Notes: a model not told the origin generated them from the letters alone. A stretch of DNA of 64,000 nt from Nocardia vaccinii NBRC 15922 (GCF_001613305.1 NZ_BDCC01000012.1:124001-188000); one strand, 5' to 3'; counted from the stretch's first letter, positions 51,472-62,511 are shown. Made by a program: numbers and translations.

Positions 51472-52395
51472 TCAGTCGATCAGGCCGCGCGGGCGGACCA
51501 CGAGGACCGGTGCGGAGCGTTTGCCCTTCTCTTCCAGGAGAGCGATCGCTCGGCCGTCCTCGGTGAGAGCGGCGTGGACGCCGCGTTGGCCGATCGGGTC
51601 GAGCCAGCGGCCGTCGCGCAGGGACTCGGCCTGTTCGGGGGTGACGGTGCGGTGCGGGAAGGCCAGGCGCGCTGCGGAATCGATGTCGAGATCGAGGGTC
51701 GGGTCCTCGGCCAGCGATTCCAGGGTGCGGGCGTGGTCCAGGGTGAACGGGCCGACTCGGGTGCGGCGCAGGGCGGTGAGATGACCTCCGACGCCGAGGC
51801 TTTCACCCAGATCTCGGGCCAGGGCGCGGATGTAGGTACCCGAGGAACATTCCACCTCGACGTCCAGGTCCACGAATGTGGCTGTGCCGGTGTCGATATC
51901 GCGGCGGGCGAGCAGATCGAAACGAGAGACGGTGACCGGGCGCGCGGCGAGTTGCACCTCTTCTCCCGCGCGGGCGCGGGCGTAGGCGCGTTCACCGTTG
52001 ACCTTGATCGCACTGACCGTCGCCGGGATCTGTTCGATATCGCCGGTCAATCGCGCTGCGCCGGAGGCGATATCGGCGTCGGTGAGATGAGCGGCCGGCG
52101 TGGTGGCCAGGATCTCGCCCTCGGCGTCGTCGGTGACCGTGGACTGTCCCAACCGGATCGTCGCGGAATATGCCTTGGTGGTCAGGCTGAGCAGACCGAG
52201 CATCTTCGTGGCGCGCTCGACGCCCAGGACCAGCACGCCGGTCGCCATCGGGTCCAGCGTTCCGGCGTGGCCGATCTTGCGGGTGCGCAGGATCTTTCGG
52301 CACCGGGACACCACATCGTGGCTGGTCATACCGCCTGCTTTATCCACGATCAGCAGGCCGCCGAGGACATCCACCAGCGCGGGTTCGCGGCCCAT
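51472..52395 (-). CDS. truB: tRNA pseudouridine-55 synthase
   Basis: 307 residues. It makes pseudouridine 55 in the T-loop of tRNA. The catalytic Asp is in IGHAGTLDPMATGVLVLGV (about 41-59), with KAYSATIRLG and SSGTYIRALARDLG following; the C-terminal PUA-like domain is present. Its ATG shares one base with the stop of pptT (TGATG), so the two are coupled. Backbone gene with the same neighbour as in mycobacteria. Confidence 0.98.
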   Translation of the reverse strand: MGREPALVDVLGGLLIVDKAGGMTSHDVVSRCRKILRTRKIGHAGTLDPMATGVLVLGVERATKMLGLLSLTTKAYSATIRLGQSTVTDDAEGEILATTPAAHLTDADIASGAARLTGDIEQIPATVSAIKVNGERAYARARAGEEVQLAARPVTVSRFDLLARRDIDTGTATFVDLDVEVECSSGTYIRALARDLGESLGVGGHLTALRRTRVGPFTLDHARTLESLAEDPTLDLDIDSAARLAFPHRTVTPEQAESLRDGRWLDPIGQRGVHAALTEDGRAIALLEEKGKRSAPVLVVRPRGLID

Positions 52396-53132
52396 CAGCC
52401 CACCACGATCGCGGTCAGGATCAGCCCCTCGCCGATCTGCCAGCGCCCGTCGAAGGACAGCAGCGGTGCGCCGCCATCGGTGGTCTGCCCGGGAACCAGC
52501 AGCTCGCTGCGGAAACCGCCGGAGGTGCCGTCGTCATCGATGGTAAAGGTGATGTGCGCGTCCTCGAATCCCAACCAGCGCAACGTCAGCGGGAACCACG
52601 CCTTGTAGGTGGCCTCCTTCGCGCAGAACAGCAGCCGGTCCATGTGCAGGCCCGTCGCCGGAAGCGCGCCCGCGAGCCAGGCGCGCTCCGCGGGCAGGCT
52701 CACCGATTCCAGCACACCCTCGGGCAGCGGACCGTGCGGCTCGGCATCGATCCCGATCGACCGCCAGCGCAACCGATGTGCCAGCGCCGCGGCCCGGTAC
52801 CCATCGCAATGGGTGAGACTGCCGACGACACCGCGCGGGAACAGCGGCATTCCCCGCTCCCCCTTGCCGATCGCCACCTGCGGCTCACCCAGCTGCGCCA
52901 GCGCCTGCCGCGCGCAATACCGCGCGCCGATGAAATCCCGCCGACGCTTCTCCACCGATTTGGCGATCAGATGTTCCTCGCCCGGATGCACCCGCAGATC
53001 TTCGGGATACCGAACCAGTTCCGATGTGGCCACACCGCTGGGCAGAATTCTGCCGAGTATGCGTGCGGGCTCTGCTCGTTCGGTATGTGCACCGGTCCCA
53101 TCGTGGTCGGACACGCTGCCTGCCGCGCGCAT
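52395..53132 (-). CDS. pptT: 4'-phosphopantetheinyl transferase (PptT type)
   Basis: 245 residues from the ATG at 53132; a GTG at 53114 is an alternative. It transfers phosphopantetheine from CoA to acyl, peptidyl and aryl carrier proteins. Motifs: GSLTHCDGYRAAALA (about 103), SIGIDAEPHGPLP (Mg-binding Asp and Glu, about 126) and FCAKEATYKAWFPLTLRWLG (about 172). In mycobacteria the homologue is essential for mycolic acid and siderophore synthesis. Coupled to truB. Confidence 0.95.
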   Translation of the reverse strand: MRAAGSVSDHDGTGAHTERAEPARILGRILPSGVATSELVRYPEDLRVHPGEEHLIAKSVEKRRRDFIGARYCARQALAQLGEPQVAIGKGERGMPLFPRGVVGSLTHCDGYRAAALAHRLRWRSIGIDAEPHGPLPEGVLESVSLPAERAWLAGALPATGLHMDRLLFCAKEATYKAWFPLTLRWLGFEDAHITFTIDDDGTSGGFRSELLVPGQTTDGGAPLLSFDGRWQIGEGLILTAIVVG

Positions 53133-53255
53133 CTCGCTCGCCGACTCCTCGATGACCGCCTCCTGAATCGATGTTCAACCTGCTCCACGAGCCTAGCCGA
53201 GGGCTCGGATGCGTTGTCCGGGCAGCTATCGGGGAAGGCGGGACTGCCGGATGAC

Positions 53256-54215
53256 TCAGGCGAGGCCGCGGCGACGTTCTGCCATCTGACGCATCTTCTC
53301 GGCGGCCTCGGCCATTTCCGGGGTGACCTTGAAATGGCCGCCCCACTGATTCAGGTCGTCGGGACCGTAGTGCGGCGCAGGCAGGATCTGACGCAGGAGT
53401 TTGTCGGGCAGACCGCGACGTTTCCATTCCCGCGGATAACCGAGCGAGACCTCCTCGAAGCGGACGCCGTCGTAGTGCGTGGTGCGCGGAATGTGCAGGT
53501 GACCGTAGACCGAACAGACCACGTTGTACCGCGTGTGCCAATCGGCGGTGAGTTCGGTGCCGCACCACAGCGCGAATTCCGGATAGAACAGCATCCGAGT
53601 GGGCTCGCGATTCAGCGGGAAATGGTTGATCAACACGACCGGGGTGCCGGGCTCGAGATCGTCGAGGCGGCGGCGGGTGTACTTCACCCGGGCCTCACAC
53701 CACGCGTCGCGAGTGATGTACGGGTCCGGGAAGAGCAGGAATTCGTCGGTCGCGACGACGTTGCGGTCCCGGGCGATGCGCAGCGCATCGGTCGCGGTGT
53801 ACGCGCCCTCGGGCATCCAGGAATAGTCGTAGAGCACGAACATCGGCGCGAGCGTCACCGGGCCACCGAACTCCTGCGACCCCTCGCCCTCCCATACCGG
53901 GAAGGGATCCTCCGGAGTGAGTACGTCCAGGTCGCGGCACAGCGACACCAGATAGTCGTAACGCGCCGCGCCGCGCATCTGCACCGGGTCCTTGGCCGTG
54001 GTCCACAATTCGTGGTTCCCGGGCACCCAGATCACCTTGGCGAACCGCTCTCGCAGAATGCTCAGCGCCCAGCGGATATCGTCACTGCGCTCCCCGACGT
54101 CCCCGGCGACGATCAGCCAGTCCTCGGGCGAGTCGGCGCGGATCGCCTCGACCACGGGCTTGTTGCCCTGATGCCCGACATGGATATCGCTCACCGCCAT
54201 CAACTTCGGAACCAC
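53256..54215 (-). CDS. Calcineurin-like metallophosphoesterase
   Basis: 319 residues from the GTG at 54215 (AGAGAGG nine bases upstream; a TTG at 54224 is possible). Metal ligands sit in AVSDIHVGH (about 10), IVAGDVGER (about 39), WVPGNHELW (about 67), INHFPLN (about 190) and YGHLHIPRT (about 237), the complete two-metal phosphoesterase set. It corresponds to the conserved gene next to pptT in mycobacteria, where a link to pptT inhibitors has been discussed; the substrate is unknown to me. Confidence 0.92.
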   Translation of the reverse strand: MVPKLMAVSDIHVGHQGNKPVVEAIRADSPEDWLIVAGDVGERSDDIRWALSILRERFAKVIWVPGNHELWTTAKDPVQMRGAARYDYLVSLCRDLDVLTPEDPFPVWEGEGSQEFGGPVTLAPMFVLYDYSWMPEGAYTATDALRIARDRNVVATDEFLLFPDPYITRDAWCEARVKYTRRRLDDLEPGTPVVLINHFPLNREPTRMLFYPEFALWCGTELTADWHTRYNVVCSVYGHLHIPRTTHYDGVRFEEVSLGYPREWKRRGLPDKLLRQILPAPHYGPDDLNQWGGHFKVTPEMAEAAEKMRQMAERRRGLA

Positions 54216-54308
54216 CCGGCACAACCTCTCTGCTCGCCCGCGTCCCCTGCGTAACCGCGGCCATCCCTGTCCACATTCCCATGCCTCCGGCTCCGCGGAC
54301 CAACCGCG

Positions 54309-55661
54309 CTACGCCGGCAGTTCCGCACCTACCCGCGCCCAGCGGCCCGAAACCGCCCGGATACCGACCGCGACCAGGCGCGCGACGATGAAACCGCTCA
54401 GCCCCGCCCAGATTCCGGCGATCCCCCAGTGGAAGACCAACGACAGCCAGATCATCGGCAGGAATCCGAGCAGCCCGGCGAGCATCGTAGTGTTGCGCAG
54501 ATAGGCCGCATCGCCCGCGCCGAGCAGCACGCCGTCCAGGGCGAAGACCACCCCGGCCACCGGAATCAGGGGGACGAAGAACCACCAGATGACGTGGACG
54601 CGATCGAGGACCTGCGCGTCACCGGTGAACAACTCCGGCACCAGGACGCTGCCCGCCGCGAAGATCACCGCGAGCACGACGGCGAACAGCGTCGACCAGG
54701 CAGTGATCCGCCGTGCGAGCCGCTGCGCACCGGCCGCCTGCCCGGCGCCCAGCGCCGCGCCCACCAGCGTCTGCGCCGCGATCGCGAGCGAATCGAGCGT
54801 CAGGCCGAGGAAGTTCCACAGCTGCAACACCAGCTGATGGGCGGCCACCGAGGGCGCGCCGAACCGGGAGGCCACCGCGCCCGCGGAGACGAAACACGCC
54901 TGAAAGGCGAAGCTGCGCATGATCAGATCCCGGCCCAGCCGCAACTGATCGCGCATCACGTCCGGCTGCGGAGCCAGCGGAACACCTTGCCGCACAAGCG
55001 AACCCAAGAACAGCCCACCCGACACCAGCTGCCCGGCCAGATTCGCCGTCGCCGATCCGGCCAGCCCCATACGCGGCGCGCCCAGCAGACCGTGCACCAG
55101 CGTCGGGCAGAGAACGGCCGAAGTCACCAGTCCCGCGATCACGTACACCAGCGGACGACGTATCCGCTGCACACCGCGCATCCATCCGTTACCGGCGTTG
55201 GCCAGCAGAATCATCGGCACCCCGCAGCAGGCGATCCGCACCCAGGTCACGGCCGCGTCAGCGATATCGGCCCGGCCCGCGACCGCATGGGTGATCGGTC
55301 CCGCGAACGCCTGCAGCGCCACGATGATGGCCGCCCCGATCCCGATCGCCAGCCAACTTGCCTGCACACCCTCCGCCACGGCCCCGCGGGTGTCCCCCGC
55401 GCCGTGCCGCCGGGCCGCCCGCGCGGTGGTGCCGTAACTGAGAAATGTCAGCTGAGTGCTGACCAGCCCCAGGATCAAGCCGCCGACCGCGAGCCCGGCC
55501 AGCGCCAGCGCACCCAGCCGCCCGACCACCGCCATATCGAACAGCAGATAGATCGGTTCGGCCACCAGCACGCCCAGCGTCGGAATCGCGATCCGCAGAA
55601 TCCGGCCGGGGCCGGCCGCGGTCGGTGCGGCGGCCTGCGGCGTCACTTCGTCGCGCACCAT
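54309..55661 (-). CDS. dinF: MATE-family efflux protein (DinF-like)
   Basis: 450 residues from the ATG at 55661; the ATG at 55706 is possible. Twelve membrane segments begin at ILRIAIPTLGVLVAEPIYLLF; the MATE signature Pro and Asp of helix 1 and QTLVGAALGAGQ of helix 7-8 are visible. It would export cationic compounds in exchange for Na+ or H+. It lies between the phosphoesterase and nrnA, as in mycobacteria. Confidence 0.92.
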   Translation of the reverse strand: MVRDEVTPQAAAPTAAGPGRILRIAIPTLGVLVAEPIYLLFDMAVVGRLGALALAGLAVGGLILGLVSTQLTFLSYGTTARAARRHGAGDTRGAVAEGVQASWLAIGIGAAIIVALQAFAGPITHAVAGRADIADAAVTWVRIACCGVPMILLANAGNGWMRGVQRIRRPLVYVIAGLVTSAVLCPTLVHGLLGAPRMGLAGSATANLAGQLVSGGLFLGSLVRQGVPLAPQPDVMRDQLRLGRDLIMRSFAFQACFVSAGAVASRFGAPSVAAHQLVLQLWNFLGLTLDSLAIAAQTLVGAALGAGQAAGAQRLARRITAWSTLFAVVLAVIFAAGSVLVPELFTGDAQVLDRVHVIWWFFVPLIPVAGVVFALDGVLLGAGDAAYLRNTTMLAGLLGFLPMIWLSLVFHWGIAGIWAGLSGFIVARLVAVGIRAVSGRWARVGAELPA

Positions 55662-55973
55662 GTCACCGGGCACCGCGGCCACCCGTCCCACACCGAGAGC
55701 GTCCATACGCACCGCCGGACAGCACCCCTCCGATCGAGTCCACCACAACCCTTCCCGATCGCCCGACAAAGCCGACACCACGATCGCACAGGGGTCCGAC
55801 AGGTCGCCTACCGGGCACGATCCGGATACATCCCTTCGCCACATCACGCAGCCGATCGCGGTCGGCGCGAAGCAGCACCGACGATTACGGCGGATGCGCC
55901 GCTCGACCGTCGAGGGCCCACCGACGCCCGTCACGACGACTCGGTTCACCCACACAGTTACGGCAACCGCGGG

Positions 55974-56996
55974 CTAACCGACGGTGTCGAGAGCGGTCAG
56001 CAATGCCGCGACCAGGTTTTCGGGGGTTCCGGTAGTCGTGTAGCCCGCCGCATAGCGGTGTCCGCCGCCCCCCAGAAGTGCCGCGACGCAAGCCACATCG
56101 ACGCCGTCGTCCGCGCCGATTCCCGACGCGCGAGAGCGCAGCGAGACCGTCCAGAGTTCGTCGGTGGTGCGAGATTCCTTGAATACCACCGCGATCGCGG
56201 CTTCGGCAGTCGTGCGGATGACATCGATGACGCTCTCGACCTCCTCCGAGCGCACCCCTTCCATATCGGCTCGGCGTACGAAGACGTACACCAGGCCGGC
56301 GCCACCGGCCGCGGCCGGCTCGATCCGCGCGGTACCCAGAACCCGCGAAAGCATGCCGAGCCAGCCGAACGGATGCGTGTCCATCAGCGTCCGGGTGATG
56401 CCCGCACCGTCGATTCCGGTCGCCAGCAATCTTTCGGCCAGCTTGTGCGTGCCCGGGCCCGCCCACTTGAACGAACCGGTGTCGGTGACCAGCCCCGCGA
56501 ACAGGCAGAAGGCGATGTCGTGATCGATCGGCTCACCCCAGGCATCAAGGATGCGGGCCAGCAGCGCGGTGGTCGACTCCGCGGTCGGGTCCACCACGTT
56601 CACCGAGCCGAAAAAAGTGTTGGAACGATGATGGTCGAGTACCAAAGTCGTTGTCGCACCGTCGATCCGGTTCGCCAGGGCACCGAGCCGACCGGCACTG
56701 CCGCAGTCCACGGCGACCAGCACGTCCACGTCTGCGGGCACCTGCTCCGGCGGCACCAGATGTTCGGTCCCCGGCAGCGAACGCATCGAGATCGGTAACT
56801 CGGCCGGCGCGGCGAACGAGACCCGCACGGGTGTCCCGCGCCGGTGCAGCACCTGCGCGAGAGCCAGTCCGCTGCCGATGGTGTCGGCGTCGGGCTGAAC
56901 GTGACACAGCACGGTCACCGACCGCGCCGTATCCAGAACCTGCACGGCCGCAGCGAGATCGGCCGCCGGCGTTACTGCTGTCATGGTCTCGACCAC
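55974..56996 (-). CDS. nrnA: Bifunctional oligoribonuclease/PAP phosphatase NrnA (DHH family)
   Basis: 340 residues from the GTG at 56996 (GAGGAAAC just upstream). It degrades short RNA and pAp or cyclic dinucleotide products. Motifs: HVQPDADTIGSGLAL (about 32-46), VDCGSAGR (about 98), the DHH motif LDHHRSN (about 119), and the DHHA1 ending GGGGHRYAAGYTT (about 308). The usual first DH reads HVQPDADT with His at the first position, as in other actinobacterial members. Downstream of rbfA. Confidence 0.94.
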   Translation of the reverse strand: MVETMTAVTPAADLAAAVQVLDTARSVTVLCHVQPDADTIGSGLALAQVLHRRGTPVRVSFAAPAELPISMRSLPGTEHLVPPEQVPADVDVLVAVDCGSAGRLGALANRIDGATTTLVLDHHRSNTFFGSVNVVDPTAESTTALLARILDAWGEPIDHDIAFCLFAGLVTDTGSFKWAGPGTHKLAERLLATGIDGAGITRTLMDTHPFGWLGMLSRVLGTARIEPAAAGGAGLVYVFVRRADMEGVRSEEVESVIDVIRTTAEAAIAVVFKESRTTDELWTVSLRSRASGIGADDGVDVACVAALLGGGGHRYAAGYTTTGTPENLVAALLTALDTVG

Positions 56997-57094
56997 GTTT
57001 CCTCTGGCGATGGGGCGGCCCTCGATGCGATCACACCGAGCGCCGCGCCGCGTACTGGAACGGCTTTCCCACCGCGGCGACCACGAAACCGTGA

Positions 57095-57538
57095 TCAGCC
57101 TTCCTCGTCCGGTTCGGTCTTGTACGGATCGGCGTCCCCGGCGTGCTTCGCGTTCGCCGCGACCTGGGCCACCCGCTCGTCGACCGCGCGGGCGCGGGCC
57201 AGCAGTTCCTCCATCTCCCGCGCCGCATCCGGCACGGTGTCCAGCACGAAGGCCAGCGAGGGGGTGAACTTGATCCCTGTCGCCGCGCCGACCTTGGACC
57301 GCAGTACGCCCTTCGCCTTGTCCAGCCCCGCGGCCGCGGCCGCGTAGTCGGGCTCGGACTGCAGATTCTGGCCGAGCACGGTGTAGTAGACCGTCGCTTC
57401 GCGTAGATCACCGGTAACTTTGGCATCGGTGATCGTCACGAAGCTCAGTCGCGGATCCTTGATCTCGTATTCGATCGCCGTACCCACGATCGAGACGATC
57501 CGCTTCGCGAGTCGGCGTGCCCTGGCTTGATCCACCAT
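57095..57538 (-). CDS. rbfA: 30S ribosome-binding factor A
   Basis: 147 residues. It binds the immature small subunit near the 5' end of 16S rRNA. The KH-like fold shows [40 protein letters not shown] and VYYTVLG. GGAGGACG precedes the ATG. Standard place after infB and a DUF503 gene. The acidic tail is of normal size. Confidence 0.96.
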   Translation of the reverse strand: MVDQARARRLAKRIVSIVGTAIEYEIKDPRLSFVTITDAKVTGDLREATVYYTVLGQNLQSEPDYAAAAAGLDKAKGVLRSKVGAATGIKFTPSLAFVLDTVPDAAREMEELLARARAVDERVAQVAANAKHAGDADPYKTEPDEEG

Positions 57539-57584
57539 GGCGTCCTCCTGAAGTATCCACTAGCGGCGGACACGATGCCGCCGG

Positions 57585-57875
57585 TCAGTCCTCTGGCCCG
57601 AAGATTCTGCGGCGTACTGCCAGCAACTCTATCTCCGGGCGGGCCGCAACGTGGCGTTCGCACTTGTCCAGCACCTGGGTGAGATGGCCCATCTCGGAGC
57701 TGACCAGGGCGACGCCCAGTAGCGTGCGGCGATGTCTGTCGTGCTCTCCGCCCTCGGCCGCGCACACGCCGAAACGCTGCAACTCGGCCACGATCGGGCG
57801 GATCACGGAACGCTTCTGCTTCAGCGAATGAACGTCGCCGAGCAAGATGTCGAACTCGAGCGCTCCGACGAACAA
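57585..57875 (-). CDS. DUF503 family protein (YlxP-like)
   Basis: 96 residues from a TTG at 57875 with AGGTGAG three bases upstream; no ATG or GTG fits. Conserved sequence: GALEFDILLGDVHSLKQKRS (about 4-23) and the C-terminal ARPEIELLAVRRRIFGPED. The homologous ylxP lies between infB and rbfA in many bacteria, as here. Function is uncertain, probably in ribosome assembly or RNA handling. Confidence 0.9.
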   Translation of the reverse strand: MFVGALEFDILLGDVHSLKQKRSVIRPIVAELQRFGVCAAEGGEHDRHRRTLLGVALVSSEMGHLTQVLDKCERHVAARPEIELLAVRRRIFGPED

Positions 57876-58000
57876 GGGCTCACCTCATCTGTTTTTCAGC
57901 GGTACCGACCCGACCGCACCGCCGCCGTTCCCGCGCCTCCAGCCGGAAGACCCGGCCGGAAGCGCGGAACGACGACGATGTGACAGGTACGGAAATCCGC

Positions 58001-60976
58001 TCAGTCCCGCGGCTTCTCCCGAAGCTCGAAAGCCTCGATGATGTCGCCTTCCTTGATGTCGTTGTAGCCCAGGGTGATACCACATTCGAAGCCCTCGCGA
58101 GCCTCCATGACATCGTCCTTCTCCCGGCGCAACGACTGCAGCGTGGTCTCGGCGACCACCACACTGTCGCGGAGCAGGCGCACCTTGGCATTGCGCTTGA
58201 CCGACCCGGCGGTGACCATACAACCGGCGATATTGCCGATCTTCGAGGAACGGAAGATCGCCCGGATCTCCGCACGCCCCAACTCGACCTCTTCGTAGAT
58301 CGGCTTGAGCATGCCCTTGAGGGCCTTCTCGATCTCGTCGATGGCCTGGTAGATCACCGAGTAGTACCGGATGTCCACGCCTTCACGGTTGGCCAGCTCG
58401 GTCGCCTTGCCCTCCGCGCGCACGTTGAACCCGATGATGATCGCGTTCGACGCCGAAGCCAGGTTGACGTTGGTCTCGGTGACGCCACCGACACCGCGGT
58501 CGATGACCCGCAGCCGCACCTCGTCGCTGATCTCGATGCCCAGCAGGGCCTCCTCGAGCGCCTCGACGGTGCCCGAGTTGTCGCCCTTGAGGATCAGGTT
58601 CAGCTCCGAGGTCTCCTTCAGAGCGGCATCCAGATCTTCCAGGCTGATCCGTTTGCGGCTGCGTGCGGCCAGCGCGTTGCGCTTGCGCGCATTGCGGCGG
58701 TCGGCGATCTGCCGCGCGATGCGGTCCTCCTCGACGACGAGCAGGTTGTCACCCGCGCCGGGCACCGACGTGAAGCCGATGACCTGAACCGGCCGCGACG
58801 GCAGCGCCGCGTCCACGTCCTCGCCGTGCTCGTCGACCATGCGGCGCACACGCCCGTAGGCATCGCCGGCGACGATCGAGTCGCCGACCCGCAGGGTTCC
58901 GCGCTGGATGAGCACCGTGGCCACCGGACCGCGACCGCGGTCCAGGTGCGCCTCGATGGCGACACCCTGCGCGTCCATGTCCGGGTTGGCCCGCAGATCC
59001 AGCGCCGCGTCCGCGGTCAGCACGACCGCTTCCAGCAGACCCTGGATGTTGATGTTCTGCCGGGCGGAGATGTCGACGAACATGGTGTCGCCGCCGAACT
59101 CCTCGGCCACCAGGTTGTACTCGGTCAGCTGCTGGCGGATCTTCTGAGGGTTCGCACCCTCCTTGTCGATCTTGTTGACCGCCACCACGATCGGCACGTC
59201 CGCGGCCTGCGCGTGGTTGATCGCTTCCACCGTCTGCGGCATGACGCCGTCGTCGGCGGCCACCACCAGCACCGCGATGTCCGTGGACTTCGCACCGCGG
59301 GCACGCATGGCGGTGAACGCCTCGTGACCCGGGGTGTCGATGAAGGTGATCAGGCGATCCTCGTCGTTGACGTTCGTCAGGACCTGGTAGGCGCCGATGT
59401 GCTGGGTGATGCCGCCGGCCTCGCCCTCGCGGACGTTGGTCTTGCGGATGGTGTCCAACAGCCGGGTCTTACCGTGGTCGACGTGGCCCATGACGGTGAC
59501 CACCGGCGGACGGACCTGCAGCTCGTCCTCGCCGCCCTCGTCCTCGCCGTAGGTGAGGTCGAAGCTCTCCAGCAGCTCGCGGTCCTCGTCCTCCGGGGAG
59601 ACCACGTGCACGACGTAGTTCATCTCGCCGCCGAGCAGCTCGAGCGTCTCGTCGTTCACCGACTGGGTGGCGGTGACCATCTCGCCGAGGTTGAACAGCG
59701 CCTGCACCAGCGAGGCCGGGTTGGCGTTGATCTTCTCGGCGAAGTCGGACAGCGACGCGCCGCGGGCGAGCCGGATGATCTCGCCGTTACCGCGCGGCAG
59801 CCGCACGCCGCCGACGGCGGGCGCCTGCATCGAGTCGTATTCCTGGCGCTTCTGCCGCTTGGACTTGCGGCCGCGACGCGGCGCACCGCCGGGGCGTCCG
59901 AACGCGCCCGCGGCACCGCCGCGACCACCCGGACCACCGGGACGACCGCCGCCACCGGGACGACCCCGGAAGCCACCGGCCGCGGGAGCGCCCGCACCGG
60001 CACCGGGACCACCCGTGCCGGCGCCACCGCCGCCACCGCGGTAACCGCCACCGCCGCCACCGGGACGACCGCCGCCGCCACCGGGACCACCGCCCGGACG
60101 ACCCGGACGACCGGCGCCGCTCGGCCCGGGACGCGCCGCACGCTGCGGCATCGCACCCGGATTCGGCCGCGGCGGCATCGAGCCGGGGCTGGGACGCGGA
60201 CCACCCGGACGCGGGCCACCGCCCTGCGCCGCGGCCGGACGCGGACCGCCCTGACCGGGGCCGGGACGCTGGCCGGGCGTCGGCCGGGGACCGCCGCCCT
60301 GCGACGGACCCGGACGCGGGCCGCTGGGCCCGGGAGCCGGACGCGGCGCGGGCCGCTCGGGCGCCGAGGAGAACGGATTGTTGCCCACCCGAGGGGTTTT
60401 CGGGCCGGGCTTGGGGCCGCCGGGACGCGGGCCGCCGCCCTGCGCGGCAGCCGGACGCTGCTGCTGACCCGGACGCGGGCCCCCGGGAGCCGGGCGCGGG
60501 CCGGAGCGGTCCCCGCTCGGACGCGGAGCGTGCTCCTGCGGCGCGGGCTTGGCGGCCGGACCCGGCTTCACCGAGGGGCCCGGCTTGGCGGCCGGAGCAT
60601 TCTCGGCCCGGGGAGCCGGTGCCGGGGCCTTGGCGGCCGGAGCCGCAGGCTGCTGCGCCGGAGCCGCGGGCTGCTGCGCCGGAGCCGGGGCGGGACGCGG
60701 ACCCGGACGGGGACCGGGCGTCGCGCCGGATGAAGGTTTGGGTCCCGGACGCGCGGACTGACCCGGGCCGGGGCGGGGGCCGCCGGACTTGGCGCTCCCG
60801 TTCGCGGACGCGGATTTGGATGCGAACGATTCCCGCAGACGACGCGCGACGGGTGCTTCCACCGTCGACGACGCCGATTTCACGAACTCGCCCTGCTCCT
60901 TGAGCGTTGCGAGTAGTTCTTTGCTCGTGACACCGAGTTCCTTGGCCAACTCGTGCACGCGGGCCTTGCCTGCCAC
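58001..60976 (-). CDS. infB: Translation initiation factor IF-2
   Basis: 991 residues from the GTG at 60976, with GAGGAG four bases upstream (start [15 protein letters not shown]); the earlier GTG at 60988 is the ribosome site itself. It recruits initiator tRNA to the 30S subunit. After the N-terminal helical motif (to about residue 55) comes a low-complexity region of about 330 residues, rich in Pro, Gly, Ala and Arg. The GTPase follows: [12 protein letters not shown] (about 497), DTPGHEAF (about 544), NKIDKEG (about 597), and domains II to IV to the end. Confidence 0.98.
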   Translation of the reverse strand: MAGKARVHELAKELGVTSKELLATLKEQGEFVKSASSTVEAPVARRLRESFASKSASANGSAKSGGPRPGPGQSARPGPKPSSGATPGPRPGPRPAPAPAQQPAAPAQQPAAPAAKAPAPAPRAENAPAAKPGPSVKPGPAAKPAPQEHAPRPSGDRSGPRPAPGGPRPGQQQRPAAAQGGGPRPGGPKPGPKTPRVGNNPFSSAPERPAPRPAPGPSGPRPGPSQGGGPRPTPGQRPGPGQGGPRPAAAQGGGPRPGGPRPSPGSMPPRPNPGAMPQRAARPGPSGAGRPGRPGGGPGGGGGRPGGGGGGYRGGGGGAGTGGPGAGAGAPAAGGFRGRPGGGGRPGGPGGRGGAAGAFGRPGGAPRRGRKSKRQKRQEYDSMQAPAVGGVRLPRGNGEIIRLARGASLSDFAEKINANPASLVQALFNLGEMVTATQSVNDETLELLGGEMNYVVHVVSPEDEDRELLESFDLTYGEDEGGEDELQVRPPVVTVMGHVDHGKTRLLDTIRKTNVREGEAGGITQHIGAYQVLTNVNDEDRLITFIDTPGHEAFTAMRARGAKSTDIAVLVVAADDGVMPQTVEAINHAQAADVPIVVAVNKIDKEGANPQKIRQQLTEYNLVAEEFGGDTMFVDISARQNINIQGLLEAVVLTADAALDLRANPDMDAQGVAIEAHLDRGRGPVATVLIQRGTLRVGDSIVAGDAYGRVRRMVDEHGEDVDAALPSRPVQVIGFTSVPGAGDNLLVVEEDRIARQIADRRNARKRNALAARSRKRISLEDLDAALKETSELNLILKGDNSGTVEALEEALLGIEISDEVRLRVIDRGVGGVTETNVNLASASNAIIIGFNVRAEGKATELANREGVDIRYYSVIYQAIDEIEKALKGMLKPIYEEVELGRAEIRAIFRSSKIGNIAGCMVTAGSVKRNAKVRLLRDSVVVAETTLQSLRREKDDVMEAREGFECGITLGYNDIKEGDIIEAFELREKPRD
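59890..60800 (-). repeat. Low-complexity, Pro/Gly-rich repeat region within infB
   Basis: Sequence encoding short motifs such as [15 protein letters not shown] and GGGRPGG in many variants. GC content is extreme and the DNA is full of near-repeats. It is part of the IF-2 N-terminal linker that varies in length between related strains. Confidence 0.75.
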
Positions 60977-61088
60977 TGCTCTCCTCACTGAGAGGTCGAG
61001 CGTGGCGTTCCGTCACCTGTGGACGGGTGGCCCGCACGACCTCGGGTTATCTCCGATGGACGTTCATCGCTGGTACTTCACGGTGTGC

Positions 61089-61418
61089 TCATGAGTGCTC
61101 GTGCCTGTTCTCGACGTAGTGCTCAAGGGCTGAGATATCCAGTTTTCCGGACACTCGTAGTGCTCTGCCGAACGATCGGCGCCGTTCCGCAGTGCTCAGA
61201 CAAGCTGAAGAGGGGTGCAGCCAGGCACCCCTTCCGGGAAGTCTGCGCCGCGGATCGGGAACGACCGCAATGCTGTCCGTTCCGGACGATTGCGCCACGA
61301 TCCGCAACAGATCGGCGGCCAGCTCGCGTTTCCGGCATCCGACGCACGTCCGGACGGGTCCGGTGCGCGGCGGGTCCGAAGACTCGCGCTGAGCCAACGT
61401 CCACTGTACCGCTGCCAT
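61089..61418 (-). CDS. YlxR family RNA-binding protein (DUF448)
   Basis: 109 residues from the ATG at 61418; GTG at 61409 is an alternative. The signature is RTCVGCRKRELAADLLRIV (about 27-45), followed by PGRGAWLHPSSACL (about 67-80). YlxR proteins bind RNA and occur between nusA and infB. Here it is in that place, with only 64 bp to the nusA stop on the same strand. Confidence 0.92.
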   Translation of the reverse strand: MAAVQWTLAQRESSDPPRTGPVRTCVGCRKRELAADLLRIVAQSSGTDSIAVVPDPRRRLPGRGAWLHPSSACLSTAERRRSFGRALRVSGKLDISALEHYVENRHEHS

Positions 61419-61482
61419 GTCCGGAACCCCGCATCCAGCCCTCTGGTTAGTTACCAACCTGTCATCCCGTGCGAGAAATCTC

Positions 61483-62511
61483 TCACCCGCGCTGGGCCTC
61501 CGAACGCACCGGACCGGCCGCGTCGGGCGCCGCATCGCTGCGGATATCGATCCGCCAACCGGTCAGGCGCGCGGCCAGGCGGGCGTTCTGCCCCTCCTTG
61601 CCGATCGCCAGCGACAGCTGGAAATCCGGGACGACGACCCGCGCGGCACGGCCCTCCGCATCGACGACCGTGACCGAGACAACCTTCGACGGGGACAGCG
61701 CATTCCCGACGAACGTGGCCGGATCGTCCGCGTAGTCGATGATGTCGATCTTCTCGCCCGCCAGCTCGCTCATCACGTTGCGCACGCGCTGACCCATCGG
61801 GCCGATGCACGCGCCCTTTGCGTTCACACCCGACACGGTGGTCCGCACGGCGATCTTGGAGCGGTGCCCGGCCTCGCGGGCGACCGCGACGATCTCCACC
61901 GAACCGTCGGCTATCTCGGGCACCTCCAGCGCGAACAACCGCCGCACCAGGTTCGGGTGGGTGCGCGAGAGCGTGATCTGCGGACCCCGCGGCCCGCGCG
62001 AGACGCCCACGACGTAGCACTTGATCCGATCGCCGTGCTCGTACCTCTCTCCCGGCACCTGCTCGGCGGGCGGGATCACCCCTTCGGCCCCGTGCGCCTC
62101 GCTGCCGATGCGCACCACGATGGTGCCGCGGGCGTTCATGCGGGCGTCGCGCTGCACGACGCCGCCGACGATATCGCCCTCGTGGGTGGAGAATTCGCCG
62201 AAGGACTTCTCGTTCTCCGCATCGCGCAACCGCTGCAGCACCACCTGCCGCGCGGTCGTCGCGGCGATACGCCCGAATCCCTCGGGGGTGTCGTCCCATT
62301 CGGAGATGACGTTGCCGTCCGCGTCGAGTTCACGGGCCATCACTCGCACCACACCGGACTTCTGGTCGATGTCGATGCGGGCGTTGGGCTCGTGTCCTTC
62401 GGTGTGCCGGTAGGCGGTGAGCAGCGCGGACTCGATCGCGGAGATCACGGTCTCCATCGCGATGCCCTTGTCCGCGACGATCGCGCGCAGGGCTTCGATT
62501 TCGATGTTCAT
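61483..62511 (-). CDS. nusA: Transcription termination/antitermination protein NusA
   Basis: 342 residues, the short form usual in actinobacteria (no C-terminal acidic repeats). N-terminal RNA polymerase-binding domain ([16 protein letters not shown]), S1 domain ([15 protein letters not shown]), and two KH domains ([19 protein letters not shown], then [20 protein letters not shown]). It modulates pausing and rRNA antitermination. The start overlaps the rimP stop by 4 bp (ATGA), so translation is coupled. Confidence 0.98.
   Translation of the reverse strand: MNIEIEALRAIVADKGIAMETVISAIESALLTAYRHTEGHEPNARIDIDQKSGVVRVMARELDADGNVISEWDDTPEGFGRIAATTARQVVLQRLRDAENEKSFGEFSTHEGDIVGGVVQRDARMNARGTIVVRIGSEAHGAEGVIPPAEQVPGERYEHGDRIKCYVVGVSRGPRGPQITLSRTHPNLVRRLFALEVPEIADGSVEIVAVAREAGHRSKIAVRTTVSGVNAKGACIGPMGQRVRNVMSELAGEKIDIIDYADDPATFVGNALSPSKVVSVTVVDAEGRAARVVVPDFQLSLAIGKEGQNARLAARLTGWRIDIRSDAAPDAAGPVRSEAQRG

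Noticed and set aside
59890..60800. Repeats that at first look like a CRISPR-like or satellite array
   Set aside because: They are irregular, have no constant spacer length and encode the Pro/Gly linker of IF-2 in frame.
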